This document shows, one piece after another, positions 24,657-32,026 of a stretch of DNA of 38,662 nt (position 1 is its first letter; each line of letters opens with the position of its first letter). A model generated the notes under the pieces. The model did no database searches. It was given only the letters and a program-made list of their open reading frames with translations, and was not told where the DNA came from. A program made the position numbers and the translations under genes. The DNA comes from Candidatus Coatesiibacteriota bacterium (GTDB lineage: Bacteria; RBG-13-66-14; B26-G2; WVWN01), in the NCBI GenBank assembly GCA_020356085.1, contig CP070633.1, positions 1,570,706 to 1,609,367 of the forward strand. Direction: 5' to 3'.

Positions 24657-24672
24657 ACACGATATGTAGGAT
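24657..24672 (+). promoter_or_regulatory. NrdR-like box 2
   Basis: ACACGATATGTAGGAT matches the NrdR consensus at about 12 of 16 positions. It begins 32 bp after box 1 (three helical turns), the spacing typical of paired NrdR boxes, and covers the transcription start. Confidence 0.6.
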
Positions 24673-24785
24673 ATGGGGTGGAAGAAGGCCCGGAATAGGC
24701 GTCGTACGGGGAGGCTCCGGGCGCGGCTGTGGGAGCGCCGGTTCGCGGGGGCGGGGGCGCGCAGAGCAAGGGATATCGTTACGTA

Positions 24786-27302
24786 ATGGCGGTTGGAACT
24801 GGAAGGAAAACGGCCCGGGTTAAAGCCCGCCTCCGGGCGCGGGCGTTGCTAAACGAGCAGGGCGTTCGCGGGTCCCAGGCCGAGAAAATTATAATCGAAG
24901 CGTTGGACGAACTCGACGACCGGGGCGATTTTTCGGCCGCCGCGTTGGAGGAGGTCGTCGCGGCCAAAGTGGAGGAGGCCCAGGCCGGCTGGGAGCGGAA
25001 CGTTCCCGCGGAGGGACAAGACGACTGGGAAGAACCTGAGATCGAACTCTCGGCTAACGCCTACGAGGTTCTGACGCGGCGGTATTTACGCCGGGACGCG
25101 GAGGGGAACCCGGTCGAGGAACCGCGGGAGATGTTCTGGCGCGTGGCGTGGGCGGTCGCGGAGGCGGAGCGCAAATACAACCCGATGGCGGACCTCGAAC
25201 CGGTGGCGCGCGAGTTTTTCGGGATCATGGCGCGGCGGGAGTTTATGCCCAACTCGCCGACGCTGATGAACGCGGGCCGGGAGCTGGGCCAGCTCGCGGC
25301 CTGTTTCGTTTTGCCGGTCGAAGACTCGATGGACTCCATTTTCGAGGCCATCAAGGATACGGCGTTGATCCACAAAAGCGGTGGCGGGACCGGCTTCTCG
25401 TTCTCGCGCCTCCGGCCCAAGAACGACGTCGTCATGTCGACCAAGGGCGTCTCCAGCGGCCCCATTTCCTTTATGCAGGTCTTCGACGCCGCCACGGAGG
25501 CGATTAAGCAGGGGGGAACGAGGCGCGGCGCCAATATGGGCATCCTCCGCGTCGACCACCCCGACATCCTGGAGTTCATTACCTGTAAGGCGGAGGAGCA
25601 CCGTTTCAACAATTTCAACATCTCCGTGGCTCTGACGGAAGAGTTCATGACGGCGCTCGCGGACGAGGAGACCTACGCGCTCCTCAATCCGCGCACCGGC
25701 GAGGAGTCCGGCCGCCTCCCCGCGGCCCGCGTATTCTCCCAAATCGTCTCCATGGCCCACGGCAACGGCGAGCCGGGCATTATATTCCTCGACCGCATGA
25801 ACGCCTCTAACCCTACGCCCCACGTCGGCGAGATCGAGTCGACCAATCCCTGCGGCGAGCAGCCGCTGTTGCCCTACGAGTCGTGCAACCTCGGCTCGGT
25901 CAACCTCGGCCTGATGGTCCGGGAGGAGAAGGGCCGGCGCCTCGTCGATTGGGACCGCCTCGCCGGTACCGTCCACACCGCGGTCCGCTTCCTCGACGAC
26001 GTCATCGACGTCAACCGGTACCCGCTTCCCAAGATAGAGGAAAATACGAAGGCCAATCGTAAAATCGGCCTCGGCGTCATGGGCTTCGCCGACCTGTTGA
26101 TCGAACTCGGCCTTCCGTACGATTCCGAGGAGGCGGTGGAGCTCGCCTCCCAGGTGATGGAGTTCGTCGACCTCGAGTCGAAACGGGCCTCCCAACAACT
26201 TGCCGAGGAACGCGGCGTGTTCCCCAACTTCCGCGGCAGCCTCTACGACCGCCCGGGCGGCGCCCGCCTCCGCAACGCGACGACGACGACCGTCGCCCCC
26301 ACCGGGACCATCAGCATTATCGCGGGGGCCTCCAGCGGGATCGAACCGATCTTCGCGCTCTGTTTTTACCGCCGCGTCCTCGACGACGACAAGCTGGTGG
26401 AGGTCAACCCCCTCTTCGCGGCGGCGGCGGAGCACGCCGGCCTGGCCGGCGAGGAGTTATTCGAGGGCCTGGCCCGCGGCGAGTCGATCCAGGAGCGCGA
26501 CGACGTCCCGGAGGAGCTCCAGCGCCTCTTCGTCACGGCCCACGACGTCTCGCCGGAGTGGCACCTCCGCATTCAGGCGGCGTTCCAAAAACACACCGAC
26601 AACGCCGTCTCCAAAACCGTCAATTTCCCCCGCGCCGCGGCGCCCGAAGACGTCGATCGCGCGTACCGGCTCGCGTACGAGCTGGGTTGCAAAGGCGTCA
26701 CCATCTACCGCGACGGCTCGCGTTCGGTGCAAGTGCTGAACGTCGGCACGGCGACGGAGGAGGAGGAGGAAACCGCCCTCCGGGGCCGCGGCGTGGCGCC
26801 GCGGGCGCGCCCGGACGTAACCCACGGCATTACCGAAAAAGTCGCGACCGGGTGCGGGAACCTGTACGTCACGCTCAACTGGGACGAGGAGGGGCTATGC
26901 GAGGTCTTCGCCAAAATGGGCAAGTCCGGCGGCTGCATCTCCTCCCACTCGGAGGCCTCCTCCCGCCTTATCTCGCTCGCGCTGCGGGCGGGCGTGACGG
27001 TGAGGTCCATAGTGAAGCAACTCCGGAGTATTCGGTGCCCGATGCCGACGTGGCAGAACGGCGAGGCCATATTGAGCTGCCCGGACGCTATCGGCATCGT
27101 CATCGAACGCCACATGGCGGCGCGGATGACGCCGCTGTTCGATGCTGCGCCCGCCGAGGAGGAACTGGAGGCGCTCCGGCGCGAGCGGATGTTGAAGGAG
27201 CTCGCCAACATCGGGCCCCAGTGTCCGGAGTGTTCCGGCCTGCTCGAGATTGCGGAAGGTTGTTTAACGTGCCGTTCCTGCGGGTTTACGAGGTGCGGCT
27301 AG
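24786..27302 (+). CDS. nrdJ: Class II (adenosylcobalamin-dependent) ribonucleotide reductase
   Basis: 838 residues from ATG at 24786; an in-frame GTG at 24729 is possible but gives no recognisable sequence. It reduces ribonucleotides to deoxyribonucleotides using a thiyl radical made with B12. Visible: Cys173 ([11 protein letters not shown]) paired with Cys367 ([10 protein letters not shown]), radical residues Asn354-Cys356-Glu358 in [46 protein letters not shown] and [26 protein letters not shown] domain follows ([29 protein letters not shown]), and a zinc-finger end CPEC then CLTCRSCGF carries the redox cysteines. The first 70 residues ([15 protein letters not shown], acidic helices) are not the usual ATP cone. 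Class II use fits a facultative or anaerobic lifestyle. Confidence 0.95.
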   Translation: MAVGTGRKTARVKARLRARALLNEQGVRGSQAEKIIIEALDELDDRGDFSAAALEEVVAAKVEEAQAGWERNVPAEGQDDWEEPEIELSANAYEVLTRRYLRRDAEGNPVEEPREMFWRVAWAVAEAERKYNPMADLEPVAREFFGIMARREFMPNSPTLMNAGRELGQLAACFVLPVEDSMDSIFEAIKDTALIHKSGGGTGFSFSRLRPKNDVVMSTKGVSSGPISFMQVFDAATEAIKQGGTRRGANMGILRVDHPDILEFITCKAEEHRFNNFNISVALTEEFMTALADEETYALLNPRTGEESGRLPAARVFSQIVSMAHGNGEPGIIFLDRMNASNPTPHVGEIESTNPCGEQPLLPYESCNLGSVNLGLMVREEKGRRLVDWDRLAGTVHTAVRFLDDVIDVNRYPLPKIEENTKANRKIGLGVMGFADLLIELGLPYDSEEAVELASQVMEFVDLESKRASQQLAEERGVFPNFRGSLYDRPGGARLRNATTTTVAPTGTISIIAGASSGIEPIFALCFYRRVLDDDKLVEVNPLFAAAAEHAGLAGEELFEGLARGESIQERDDVPEELQRLFVTAHDVSPEWHLRIQAAFQKHTDNAVSKTVNFPRAAAPEDVDRAYRLAYELGCKGVTIYRDGSRSVQVLNVGTATEEEEETALRGRGVAPRARPDVTHGITEKVATGCGNLYVTLNWDEEGLCEVFAKMGKSGGCISSHSEASSRLISLALRAGVTVRSIVKQLRSIRCPMPTWQNGEAILSCPDAIGIVIERHMAARMTPLFDAAPAEEELEALRRERMLKELANIGPQCPECSGLLEIAEGCLTCRSCGFTRCG

Positions 27303-27344
27303 CGGCTAGGCTAGGCCGCACGAGAGGAGGTGAAAGGACCCGCT

Positions 27345-27419
27345 ATGGGCTGCGCGAAGAAAACTACGAAGAAGAAGACGACGAAGAAAGCTCCAGCTAA
27401 GAAGAAGAAAAAGAAGTAG
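27345..27419 (+). CDS. Lysine-rich microprotein 1 (24 residues)
   Basis: ATG at 27345 opens MGCAKKTTKKKTTKKAPAKK and runs for four more lysines to TAG at 27417-27419. More than half of the residues are lysine. AAGGA (27334-27338) lies 6 nt before the ATG, and GAGAGGAGGTGA (27322-27333) lies further upstream. It starts 42 bp after nrdJ, probably on the same mRNA. The composition is that of histone H1-like nucleic-acid-binding tails. Its reality rests on the ribosome site and on similarity to the two following ORFs. Confidence 0.6.
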   Translation: MGCAKKTTKKKTTKKAPAKKKKKK

Positions 27420-27535
27420 CTTTTCTTACGGCCGGCCCGTCCGCCTCGCCCGATACGTCGCGGCGGGGAGGCCGGGGGGTGCTCGGGCGGCCGCGGGCGG
27501 CTCGTGCCCGGATTTCCCCGGAAGGGGGTGAGACC

Positions 27536-27739
27536 ATGCCCGTAAGAAAGACGGCAGCGAAGAAGACGACGCGGAAAAAGGCGGCGACGAAGAAGAAGGC
27601 TCCGGCCAAGAAGAAGACCACGGCCCGGAAAACCGCTGCTAAGAAGAAGACTACCGCTAGGAAAACCACGGCTCGGAAGAAAGCCCCGGCCAAGAAGAAG
27701 ACCACGGCCCGGAAAAGGACGACGACGCGTAAGAAGTAA
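27536..27739 (+). CDS. Histone H1-like lysine/alanine-rich protein
   Basis: 67 residues from ATG at 27536, preceded by GGAAGGGGGTGAGACC. The whole protein is built of repeats such as KKTTARKTAAKK, KAPAKKKTTARK and TTRKK, like the C-terminal domains of eukaryotic histone H1 and chlamydial HctB. It should be disordered and bind DNA or RNA non-specifically. An in-frame earlier start at 27479 would add 19 residues of unlike composition and ignore the ribosome site. The KAPAKK unit also ends microprotein 1, so the genes are related. The codons are repetitive (AAG AAG, GCC CGG), so slippage can change the repeat number. Confidence 0.8.
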   Translation: MPVRKTAAKKTTRKKAATKKKAPAKKKTTARKTAAKKKTTARKTTARKKAPAKKKTTARKRTTTRKK

Positions 27740-27764
27740 CTAGGCCGCAGCGGCAGGTGCCGCG

Positions 27765-27784
27765 GGGGCCGCCTAGGCGGCCCC
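27765..27784. repeat. 20-bp perfect palindrome after the H1-like gene
   Basis: GGGGCCGCC-TA-GGCGGCCCC. A second hairpin CCTTCC/GGGAAGG (27783-27802) follows, and seven T (27810-27816) come 7 nt later. It may terminate the H1-like gene. The T run overlaps the next promoter's -35. Confidence 0.5.
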
Positions 27785-27814
27785 TTCCGTATCGAGGGAA
27801 GGCGTACGATTTTT

Positions 27815-27843
27815 TTGCACGGACGCTCTTTTTCTGCTATACT
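27815..27843 (+). promoter_or_regulatory. Promoter of a structured transcript ending in microprotein 3
   Basis: TTGCAC (27815-27820), 17 bp, TATACT (27838-27843). It drives transcription through 27850-28126. Confidence 0.75.
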
Positions 27844-27849
27844 AACGCG

Positions 27850-28024
27850 TAGTGGCGCTGGTGGAGTCCTGAATTAGGGCTTGGCCGGCGCCTAATAAGT
27901 GAGGGCTTCCCGAACCCCTTTGGCCCGGTTTGAGGGGAGAAGGTTGCCTGCAACGTTCGCTTAATTGCGGGTCGACGGCGCGGCCGGCAATGGCCGGCGG
28001 CGCGAGAGGAGGTGAGTGCCCGCA
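27850..28024 (+). ncRNA. Structured RNA leader or non-coding RNA, family unknown
   Basis: About 175 nt between a clear promoter and the 16-residue ORF at 28025. Self-complementary pieces include AGTCCT/AGGGCT (27875-27891, loop GAATT), CCCCT/AGGGG (27915-27936), GTTG-CCTG-CAAC (27943-27954) and GCCGGC-AATG-GCCGGC (27983-27998) just before the ribosome site GAGGAGG. The length would suit 6S RNA or a riboswitch, but none of the conserved motifs I know (6S, RNase P, SRP, tmRNA, SAM, cobalamin) is present. It could be a small RNA whose 3' part encodes a peptide. Confidence 0.4.
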
Positions 28025-28075
28025 ATGGCGACCAAGAAGAAGTCGAAGACCAAGAAATCGACGCCTAAGAAGTAG
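28025..28075 (+). CDS. Lysine-rich microprotein 3 (16 residues)
   Basis: ATG at 28025 encodes MATKKKSKTKKSTPKK and stops at TAG (28073-28075). Upstream is the same GAGAGGAGGTGA block (28004-28015) that precedes microprotein 1, again followed by CCCGC and one base before the ATG, which argues for a shared origin and real translation. An intrinsic terminator follows 24 bp later. Function unknown; polycationic and likely nucleic-acid-binding. Confidence 0.5.
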   Translation: MATKKKSKTKKSTPKK

Positions 28076-28098
28076 CGCGCGTACTCGCGACCTTTCGA

Positions 28099-28126
28099 GC
28101 CGCCCTCCGGGGCGGCGTTTTTATTA
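28099..28126 (+). terminator. Intrinsic terminator after microprotein 3
   Basis: Stem GCCGCCC (28099-28105), loop TCCG, stem GGGCGGC (28110-28116), then a T-rich run (28118-28126). Confidence 0.85.
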
Positions 28127-28162
28127 TCCCGCCTAACCGGGTTCGCGCGCGGCGGTTTTTTT

Positions 28163-28171
28163 TGTTATAAT
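28163..28171 (+). promoter_or_regulatory. Extended -10 promoter of the methyltransferase/MTHFR gene
   Basis: TGTTATAAT is an extended -10 (TG-N-TATAAT, the hexamer at 28166-28171). No good -35 is visible at 17 bp. The leader is about 55 nt and lacks SAM- or B12-riboswitch motifs. Confidence 0.6.
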
Positions 28172-28233
28172 GTTCAACCGCTTCGGTACCGTGGCGGCCG
28201 GGCCGGCCGGCGCGATCCGTAGGTATTGACCTT

Positions 28234-30084
28234 ATGTTCGACCAGACGCTACAGGAATATCTCGCGACCCGCGTCCTCCTCGCGGACGGCGCGATGGGCA
28301 CTTATTTGTACGCCCGCGGCGCCGAGCCCGGGCGGTGCCTGGAGGAGCTCAACGTTACGCGCCCCGACGTCGTCGCCGCCGTCCACCGGGAATACCTCGC
28401 CGCCGGCGCGCGCCTCCTGGAGACCAACACCTATTCGGCCAACGGCGTCAAGCTCGAGCGGTACGGCCTCGCCGCGCGCGTCGCCGAGTTGAACGAGCGC
28501 GCCGCGGCCCTTGCGCGGGAGGCCGTCGGCGAGGCGGAGGCGTTCGTCGGTGGGTCGGTGGGGCCGCTGGGCGCGGCGCTCAAGCCGTTCGGGTATCTTT
28601 CGGAGGAGGAGGCCCGGGCGTTTTTCCGCGCTCAGATGGCGGGGCTGCTGGAGGGCGACGTCGACCTCGCCGTCGTCGAGACGATGTCGTCGCTGGCGGA
28701 GGCGGAGCTGGCGCTGGCGGTATGGCGGGAGTTGACGGACCGGCCCGCGCTCGTGTCGCTTACGTTCCTTCCGGATGGCACGACGAAGTTCGGCGACGAC
28801 GTCGCCGTCGCGTTCCAAACGCTGGTGCGCGCGGGCGCCGACGTCGTCGGCTTGAACTGCAACCTCGGCCCCAAAGAGACCTACGACCTCCTTACCGAGC
28901 GGATCGCGGCCGAGCCGCCGCCCCCTAACTCGTGGTTCGTTAGCGCGATGCCGAACGCGGGCTATCCGGCCGACGACCGCGGCCGGCCCGTCTACGGCGC
29001 CACGCCCGAATATTTCGGCGAGTACGCCCGCCTGTTCGCGCAGGCCGGCGTCCGCGTCGTCGGCGGCTGTTGCGGGACGACGCCGCGCCACGTGGCCGCC
29101 ATGGCGGAGGCGCTCGCGGAGGAGGCCGCGCCGCCGCCGCGCCTCGCCGTCGCCGCCGCCGGTCCGCCGGCGGAGCGGGCCGTCGTCGTGGAGGCGCCGG
29201 TTGAACGCCGGGGATTAGCCGACAAACTCGGCCGCGAGTTCGTCGTGACCGTGGAGGTCGACCCGCCGCGGGGTCCGGATTACGGCCGCGCGTTGGAGGC
29301 CGCGGCCCGCCTCCGGGACCTCGGCGTCGACGCCGTCAACGTCGCGGACAATCCGCTGGCGCGCGTCCGGATGTCGTCGGTCGCCCTGGCGCACATTATC
29401 CAGGCCGAAGTCGGCCTGGAGCCCATCCTCCACTTCACCTGCCGCGACCGGAACCTCCTCGGCCTGCAATCCGAACTCGTCGGCGCGGCCGCGTTGGGCA
29501 TCCGCACGCTCCTCGCGTTGACCGGCGACCCCTCCGAGGTCGGCGACTACCCGAAGGCCAAGTCCGTATTCGATCTCGACTCCACCGGCCTGGTGGGCCT
29601 GGTCGCGAAGTTGCGGTCGGGAACCGATCTCTCCGGCAAGCCGATCGGCGAGCCGTTCGAGATGACCGTGGGCGTGGCGCTCAACCCCGGCGCGGCCGAC
29701 CCCGCGCGGGAATCCGAGCGGCTCGGCGAAAAGGTCGAGGCCGGCGCCGACTTCGCGATGACGCAGCCGTTCTACGATCCCGCCGTGTGGCTCAAATTCC
29801 TGGAGCGGTACGGCGAGCCGCCGATCCCCGCGATCGTGGGGCTGTTGCCCTTCCGGACCTTCCGCCACGCGCAGTTCCTGCACTACGAGGTCCCCGGCAT
29901 CGACGTCCCGCCGGAGGCGCTGCAGCGGATGGAGGAGGCCGCCGCCCGCGGCAAGGAGGCGGAGGCCGCGGAGGGCGTGGCCCTCGCGCGCGAAATACTG
30001 GCGCGGGTACGGGAGGCGTGCGCCGGCGTGTACGTCGTGCCGCCGTTCGGGAACGTCGACGTCGTGGCGGAGGTGCTGGCCTAA
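28234..30084 (+). CDS. Bifunctional homocysteine S-methyltransferase / 5,10-methylenetetrahydrofolate reductase
   Basis: 616 residues. Residues 1-290 are a zinc homocysteine methyltransferase domain (LLADGAMGTYLYARG, LLETNTYSANGVKL) with the zinc cysteines Cys209 (GLNCNLGP) and Cys279-Cys280 (VVGGCCGTTPRH). Residues 315-616 are the FAD-dependent MTHFR barrel (FVVTVEVDPPRGPDYGRAL, CRDRNLLGLQSELVGAAALG, LALTGDPSEVGDYP, ADFAMTQPFYDP). The layout equals the B. subtilis YitJ-type fusion. It makes methyl-THF and may move the methyl group to homocysteine, feeding methionine synthesis downstream of glyA. The B12-binding and activation domains of full MetH are absent, so a separate corrinoid protein may be needed. 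Confidence 0.94.
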   Translation: MFDQTLQEYLATRVLLADGAMGTYLYARGAEPGRCLEELNVTRPDVVAAVHREYLAAGARLLETNTYSANGVKLERYGLAARVAELNERAAALAREAVGEAEAFVGGSVGPLGAALKPFGYLSEEEARAFFRAQMAGLLEGDVDLAVVETMSSLAEAELALAVWRELTDRPALVSLTFLPDGTTKFGDDVAVAFQTLVRAGADVVGLNCNLGPKETYDLLTERIAAEPPPPNSWFVSAMPNAGYPADDRGRPVYGATPEYFGEYARLFAQAGVRVVGGCCGTTPRHVAAMAEALAEEAAPPPRLAVAAAGPPAERAVVVEAPVERRGLADKLGREFVVTVEVDPPRGPDYGRALEAAARLRDLGVDAVNVADNPLARVRMSSVALAHIIQAEVGLEPILHFTCRDRNLLGLQSELVGAAALGIRTLLALTGDPSEVGDYPKAKSVFDLDSTGLVGLVAKLRSGTDLSGKPIGEPFEMTVGVALNPGAADPARESERLGEKVEAGADFAMTQPFYDPAVWLKFLERYGEPPIPAIVGLLPFRTFRHAQFLHYEVPGIDVPPEALQRMEEAAARGKEAEAAEGVALAREILARVREACAGVYVVPPFGNVDVVAEVLA

Positions 30085-30110
30085 ACCGTTAACTACCGCG
30101 GGAGGTGCGT

Positions 30111-30620
30111 ATGACGGACGGAAACGAGCTCAACCGCGAGGAGGCGCTGTTCCTTTCAATTATGTACTCGTTCCACGCTGCCGCCATGCAGCAGATGGGC
30201 AAGATCGCCAATCCCCTCACCGGGAAGGTCGAACGCGACCTGGCCGGCGCGCGCGGGACCATCGACGTGCTCCTTATGTTCCAGAAGAAGACGGAGGGGA
30301 ATTTGACGGACCGCGAACGCCGCGTGCTTAGCAACCTGGTTACCGAGCTGCAGCTGAATTACGTCGACGAGAGCGAACGGGCGCCGGAAGCGCCGGCGGC
30401 GGCCGAGGCGCCGGCCGCGGCCGAGCCGGAACCGGCGGCCGAGCCCGAAGCGCCGGTCGAGGAAGAGGCCGCGCCGGCCCCCGAAGCTCCTGCGGCGGAG
30501 GAGGCGCCGCCGGCGGCCGCCGAGGCGGAGGCCCCCGCGGAGGAGGCGCCGCCGCCAGAGGCCAAGCCGAAGAAAAAGAAAAAGAAGGCGGCGGGCGGTA
30601 AGAAAAAGAAAGAGGATTAA
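30111..30620 (+). CDS. DUF1844-family protein with a lysine-rich tail
   Basis: 169 residues from ATG at 30111, with GGGAGG 5 nt upstream. Residues 1-82 match the DUF1844 pattern: EALFLSIMYSFHAAAMQQMG, then VERDLAGARGTIDVLLMFQKKTEGNLTDRE and LSNLVTELQLNYV, giving a helical bundle. The rest is an Ala/Glu/Pro-rich low-complexity linker and ends KPKKKKKK, AAGGKKKKED. The acidic-then-basic tail echoes the lysine-rich microproteins nearby. Function of the family is unknown. Confidence 0.88.
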   Translation: MTDGNELNREEALFLSIMYSFHAAAMQQMGKIANPLTGKVERDLAGARGTIDVLLMFQKKTEGNLTDRERRVLSNLVTELQLNYVDESERAPEAPAAAEAPAAAEPEPAAEPEAPVEEEAAPAPEAPAAEEAPPAAAEAEAPAEEAPPPEAKPKKKKKKAAGGKKKKED

Positions 30621-30621
30621 C

Positions 30622-31590
30622 GTGCCCGTTTACGACGGCTTGCGCATCCACCAGGTCCGCGACGACCTCTACTTCGCGCGCGGCCTGCGCGACGCCGCCC
30701 CTCTCCGGGACCTGCTCGCCCAACTAGATTGCGCGAAGGGCCCCGTACTCCTCAAACCCAATTGGTTCAGCCCCTACCCCGGCCAATTCACCGAGGCGGC
30801 GACGCTCGCGCTGTTCTGCGACGCTATTGACGGCGAGAAGATAGTCGTCGAGGGGCACGCCTCGCGCCGCAACGACGGCTCCCGCGAGATAACGCCCGAC
30901 AACGGCCGCGAGAACTGGGCGTGGATCCGCGAGCAGGAGGCGGCCTACTTCGCCCGCTTCGGCCTCGACGAAGTACTCGCGCGCGACGACGTCACGTACG
31001 TCAACGTGACGGAGGAGGTGTGGGAGGGGCGGACGGTCCCGGCGGCGGAAGTAGGGGAGGCGCTGGAGGGGGCAAGCGCCTCGCTCCTCTACCAGGAGTT
31101 GTACGAGGCGCTGCCGGCGAAACTTATGGCCTGGCGCGGCCGGCCGCTCCTTAGCCTCGCGCGGGTTAAAATCGCCGACCCAGGCTCGGGCGCGGCGGGC
31201 TTCAGCCTCTCGCTCAAGAATATGTTTGGGCTTCTGCCGGAACCGAGCCGCGCGGCCTACCACGACCGCCTACCGGAGGCGATAACGGACGCCTGTCTGT
31301 TGTACGGGGCGTATTTCCGTCTCCTCGGCGCGTGCGAGGCGATATTCCACGCCGTCCGCGTCCGGGAGACGGGAGAGCACGAGACCGACTGGGGGGACCG
31401 CTACGACGACCTCGAGGGGCTCGGCGTCGTCGTCGCCGGCGCGCGGCCGGCGGAGGCGGACGCCTTCGCCGCGGCGCTCTTCGGCGTGGACGTGAGTTCG
31501 CGGCGGTTAATGGTGGAGGCGGCGGCGCGCCTCGGCCCTTGGGACAAGATGGTCGTGCTGGAGGCGGGCAGGTACGGCCTGGAGACGTAG
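30622..31590 (+). CDS. DUF362-domain protein
   Basis: 322 residues from GTG at 30622, one base after the DUF1844 stop, so translation is coupled. Landmarks are VLLKPNWFSPYPGQFTEAAT (DUF362-type opening, usually LIKPN), KIVVEGHASRRNDGS, LLSLARVKI, SLKNMFGLLPEPSRAAYH and a C-terminal domain. The ferredoxin modules seen in some DUF362 proteins are absent. Members are often linked to metal or redox maturation, but no substrate is known. A bidirectional terminator follows. Confidence 0.8.
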   Translation: MPVYDGLRIHQVRDDLYFARGLRDAAPLRDLLAQLDCAKGPVLLKPNWFSPYPGQFTEAATLALFCDAIDGEKIVVEGHASRRNDGSREITPDNGRENWAWIREQEAAYFARFGLDEVLARDDVTYVNVTEEVWEGRTVPAAEVGEALEGASASLLYQELYEALPAKLMAWRGRPLLSLARVKIADPGSGAAGFSLSLKNMFGLLPEPSRAAYHDRLPEAITDACLLYGAYFRLLGACEAIFHAVRVRETGEHETDWGDRYDDLEGLGVVVAGARPAEADAFAAALFGVDVSSRRLMVEAAARLGPWDKMVVLEAGRYGLET

Positions 31591-31610
31591 CCGGTCTCGA
31601 TGCTAGGGAT

Positions 31611-31643
31611 AAAAAAACGCCGGCCCTGCGAGGCCGGTTTTTT
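31611..31643. terminator. Bidirectional intrinsic terminator
   Basis: Seven A (31611-31617), stem CCGGCC (31620-31625), loop CTGCGA, stem GGCCGG (31632-31637), six T. It ends the DUF362 run rightwards and the selenoprotein operon leftwards. Confidence 0.9.
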
Positions 31644-31663
31644 CTATCGAGAGAGAAGAGGTC

Positions 31664-31849
31664 TTACCTTCGGATAATGAGTAACGCGAGGAGCGCGCCG
31701 ACGATTCCGACGATAGCCCCGGTAACCCAGGGCGAACCCTGGCTCGCTCAAGTGGCGTAGCCCGCCGGTACGAGCGCGAGTTGGTGGAAGAAGTACCCGG
31801 CGGCGAAGCCGGCCGCGGCCAAAGCGGCCGCCAGCGAGGCCTTCAACAT
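31664..31849 (-). CDS. Predicted selenoprotein B: 61-residue membrane protein with in-frame TGA (Sec34)
   Basis: ATG at 31849 starts directly after the stop of selenoprotein A (TAGATG). The frame reads MLKASLAAALAAAGFAAGYF, then FHQLALVPAGYAT, TGA (31748-31750, Sec34), ASQGSPWVTGAIVGIVGALL and LALLIIRR before TAA at 31664-31666. Two membrane helices flank the Sec. Six residues after Sec comes Pro40, as in DUF6132 proteins (C-P-I-T-S-K-P). The cysteine that usually precedes Sec by five residues is Ala29 here. If TGA were a stop, a 33-residue stub and an unstarted second half would remain, although both are conserved with paralog A. A SECIS-like hairpin follows the TGA. Confidence 0.85.
31716..31733 (-). 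promoter_or_regulatory. SECIS-like hairpin B
   Basis: On the minus strand, stem GCCCUGG, loop GUUA, stem CCGGGGC (one G-U pair). It begins 15 nt after the UGA, and the loop starts at nt 22 with G, as in bacterial SECIS elements. A competing hairpin CCAGGG-UUCG-CCCUGG is also possible. Confidence 0.65.
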
Positions 31850-32026
31850 CTACCGCCACCCCGCCGTTACGAACAACAATCCGATTATGGCGCCGAGGCC
31901 GCCCGTGAGCCACGGGCTCGACCCCACCGCTCAAGAGGAGCCGACGCACCGGATCAGGTAACCCCACCCCACGCCGAGCACGCCGCCGGCCACCATCCCC
32001 AGCAGGATTTTAACAACCGGCGCCAT
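31850..32026 (-). CDS. Predicted selenoprotein A: 58-residue membrane protein with in-frame TGA (Sec32)
   Basis: ATG at 32026, with GGAGG 5 nt upstream, overlaps the end of trxB by 17 bp. The frame reads MAPVVKILLGMVAGGVLGVG, WGYLIRCVGSS, TGA (31931-31933, Sec32), AVGSSPWLTGGLGAIIGLLF and VTAGWR, then TAG at 31850-31852. Two membrane helices surround the motif C-V-G-S-S-U-A-V-G-S-S-P. It aligns without gaps to the DUF6132 motif GCTSGTCPITSKP known from Bacteroidetes, Sec replacing the second Cys and the Pro and downstream G-A-x-x-G matching. Cys27 and Sec32 could form a redox pair. The operon with thioredoxin reductase fits a membrane thiol/selenol redox role, which is inference. Confidence 0.88.
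31901..31917 (-). promoter_or_regulatory. SECIS-like hairpin A
   Basis: On the minus strand, perfect stem GCCCGUG, loop GCU, stem CACGGGC. It begins 14 nt after the UGA and its loop starts at nt 21 with G, nearly the same geometry as hairpin B. Confidence 0.7.

Noticed and set aside
27850-28024. 6S RNA, SAM or cobalamin riboswitch, RNase P, SRP RNA
   Set aside because: None of their conserved motifs is present, so only an unnamed structured RNA is reported.
31644-31967. 107-codon minus-strand ORF across the selenoprotein genes
   Set aside because: Arginine-rich shadow frame. The real frames are the two with TGA, which show membrane helices, a ribosome site for A and homology.
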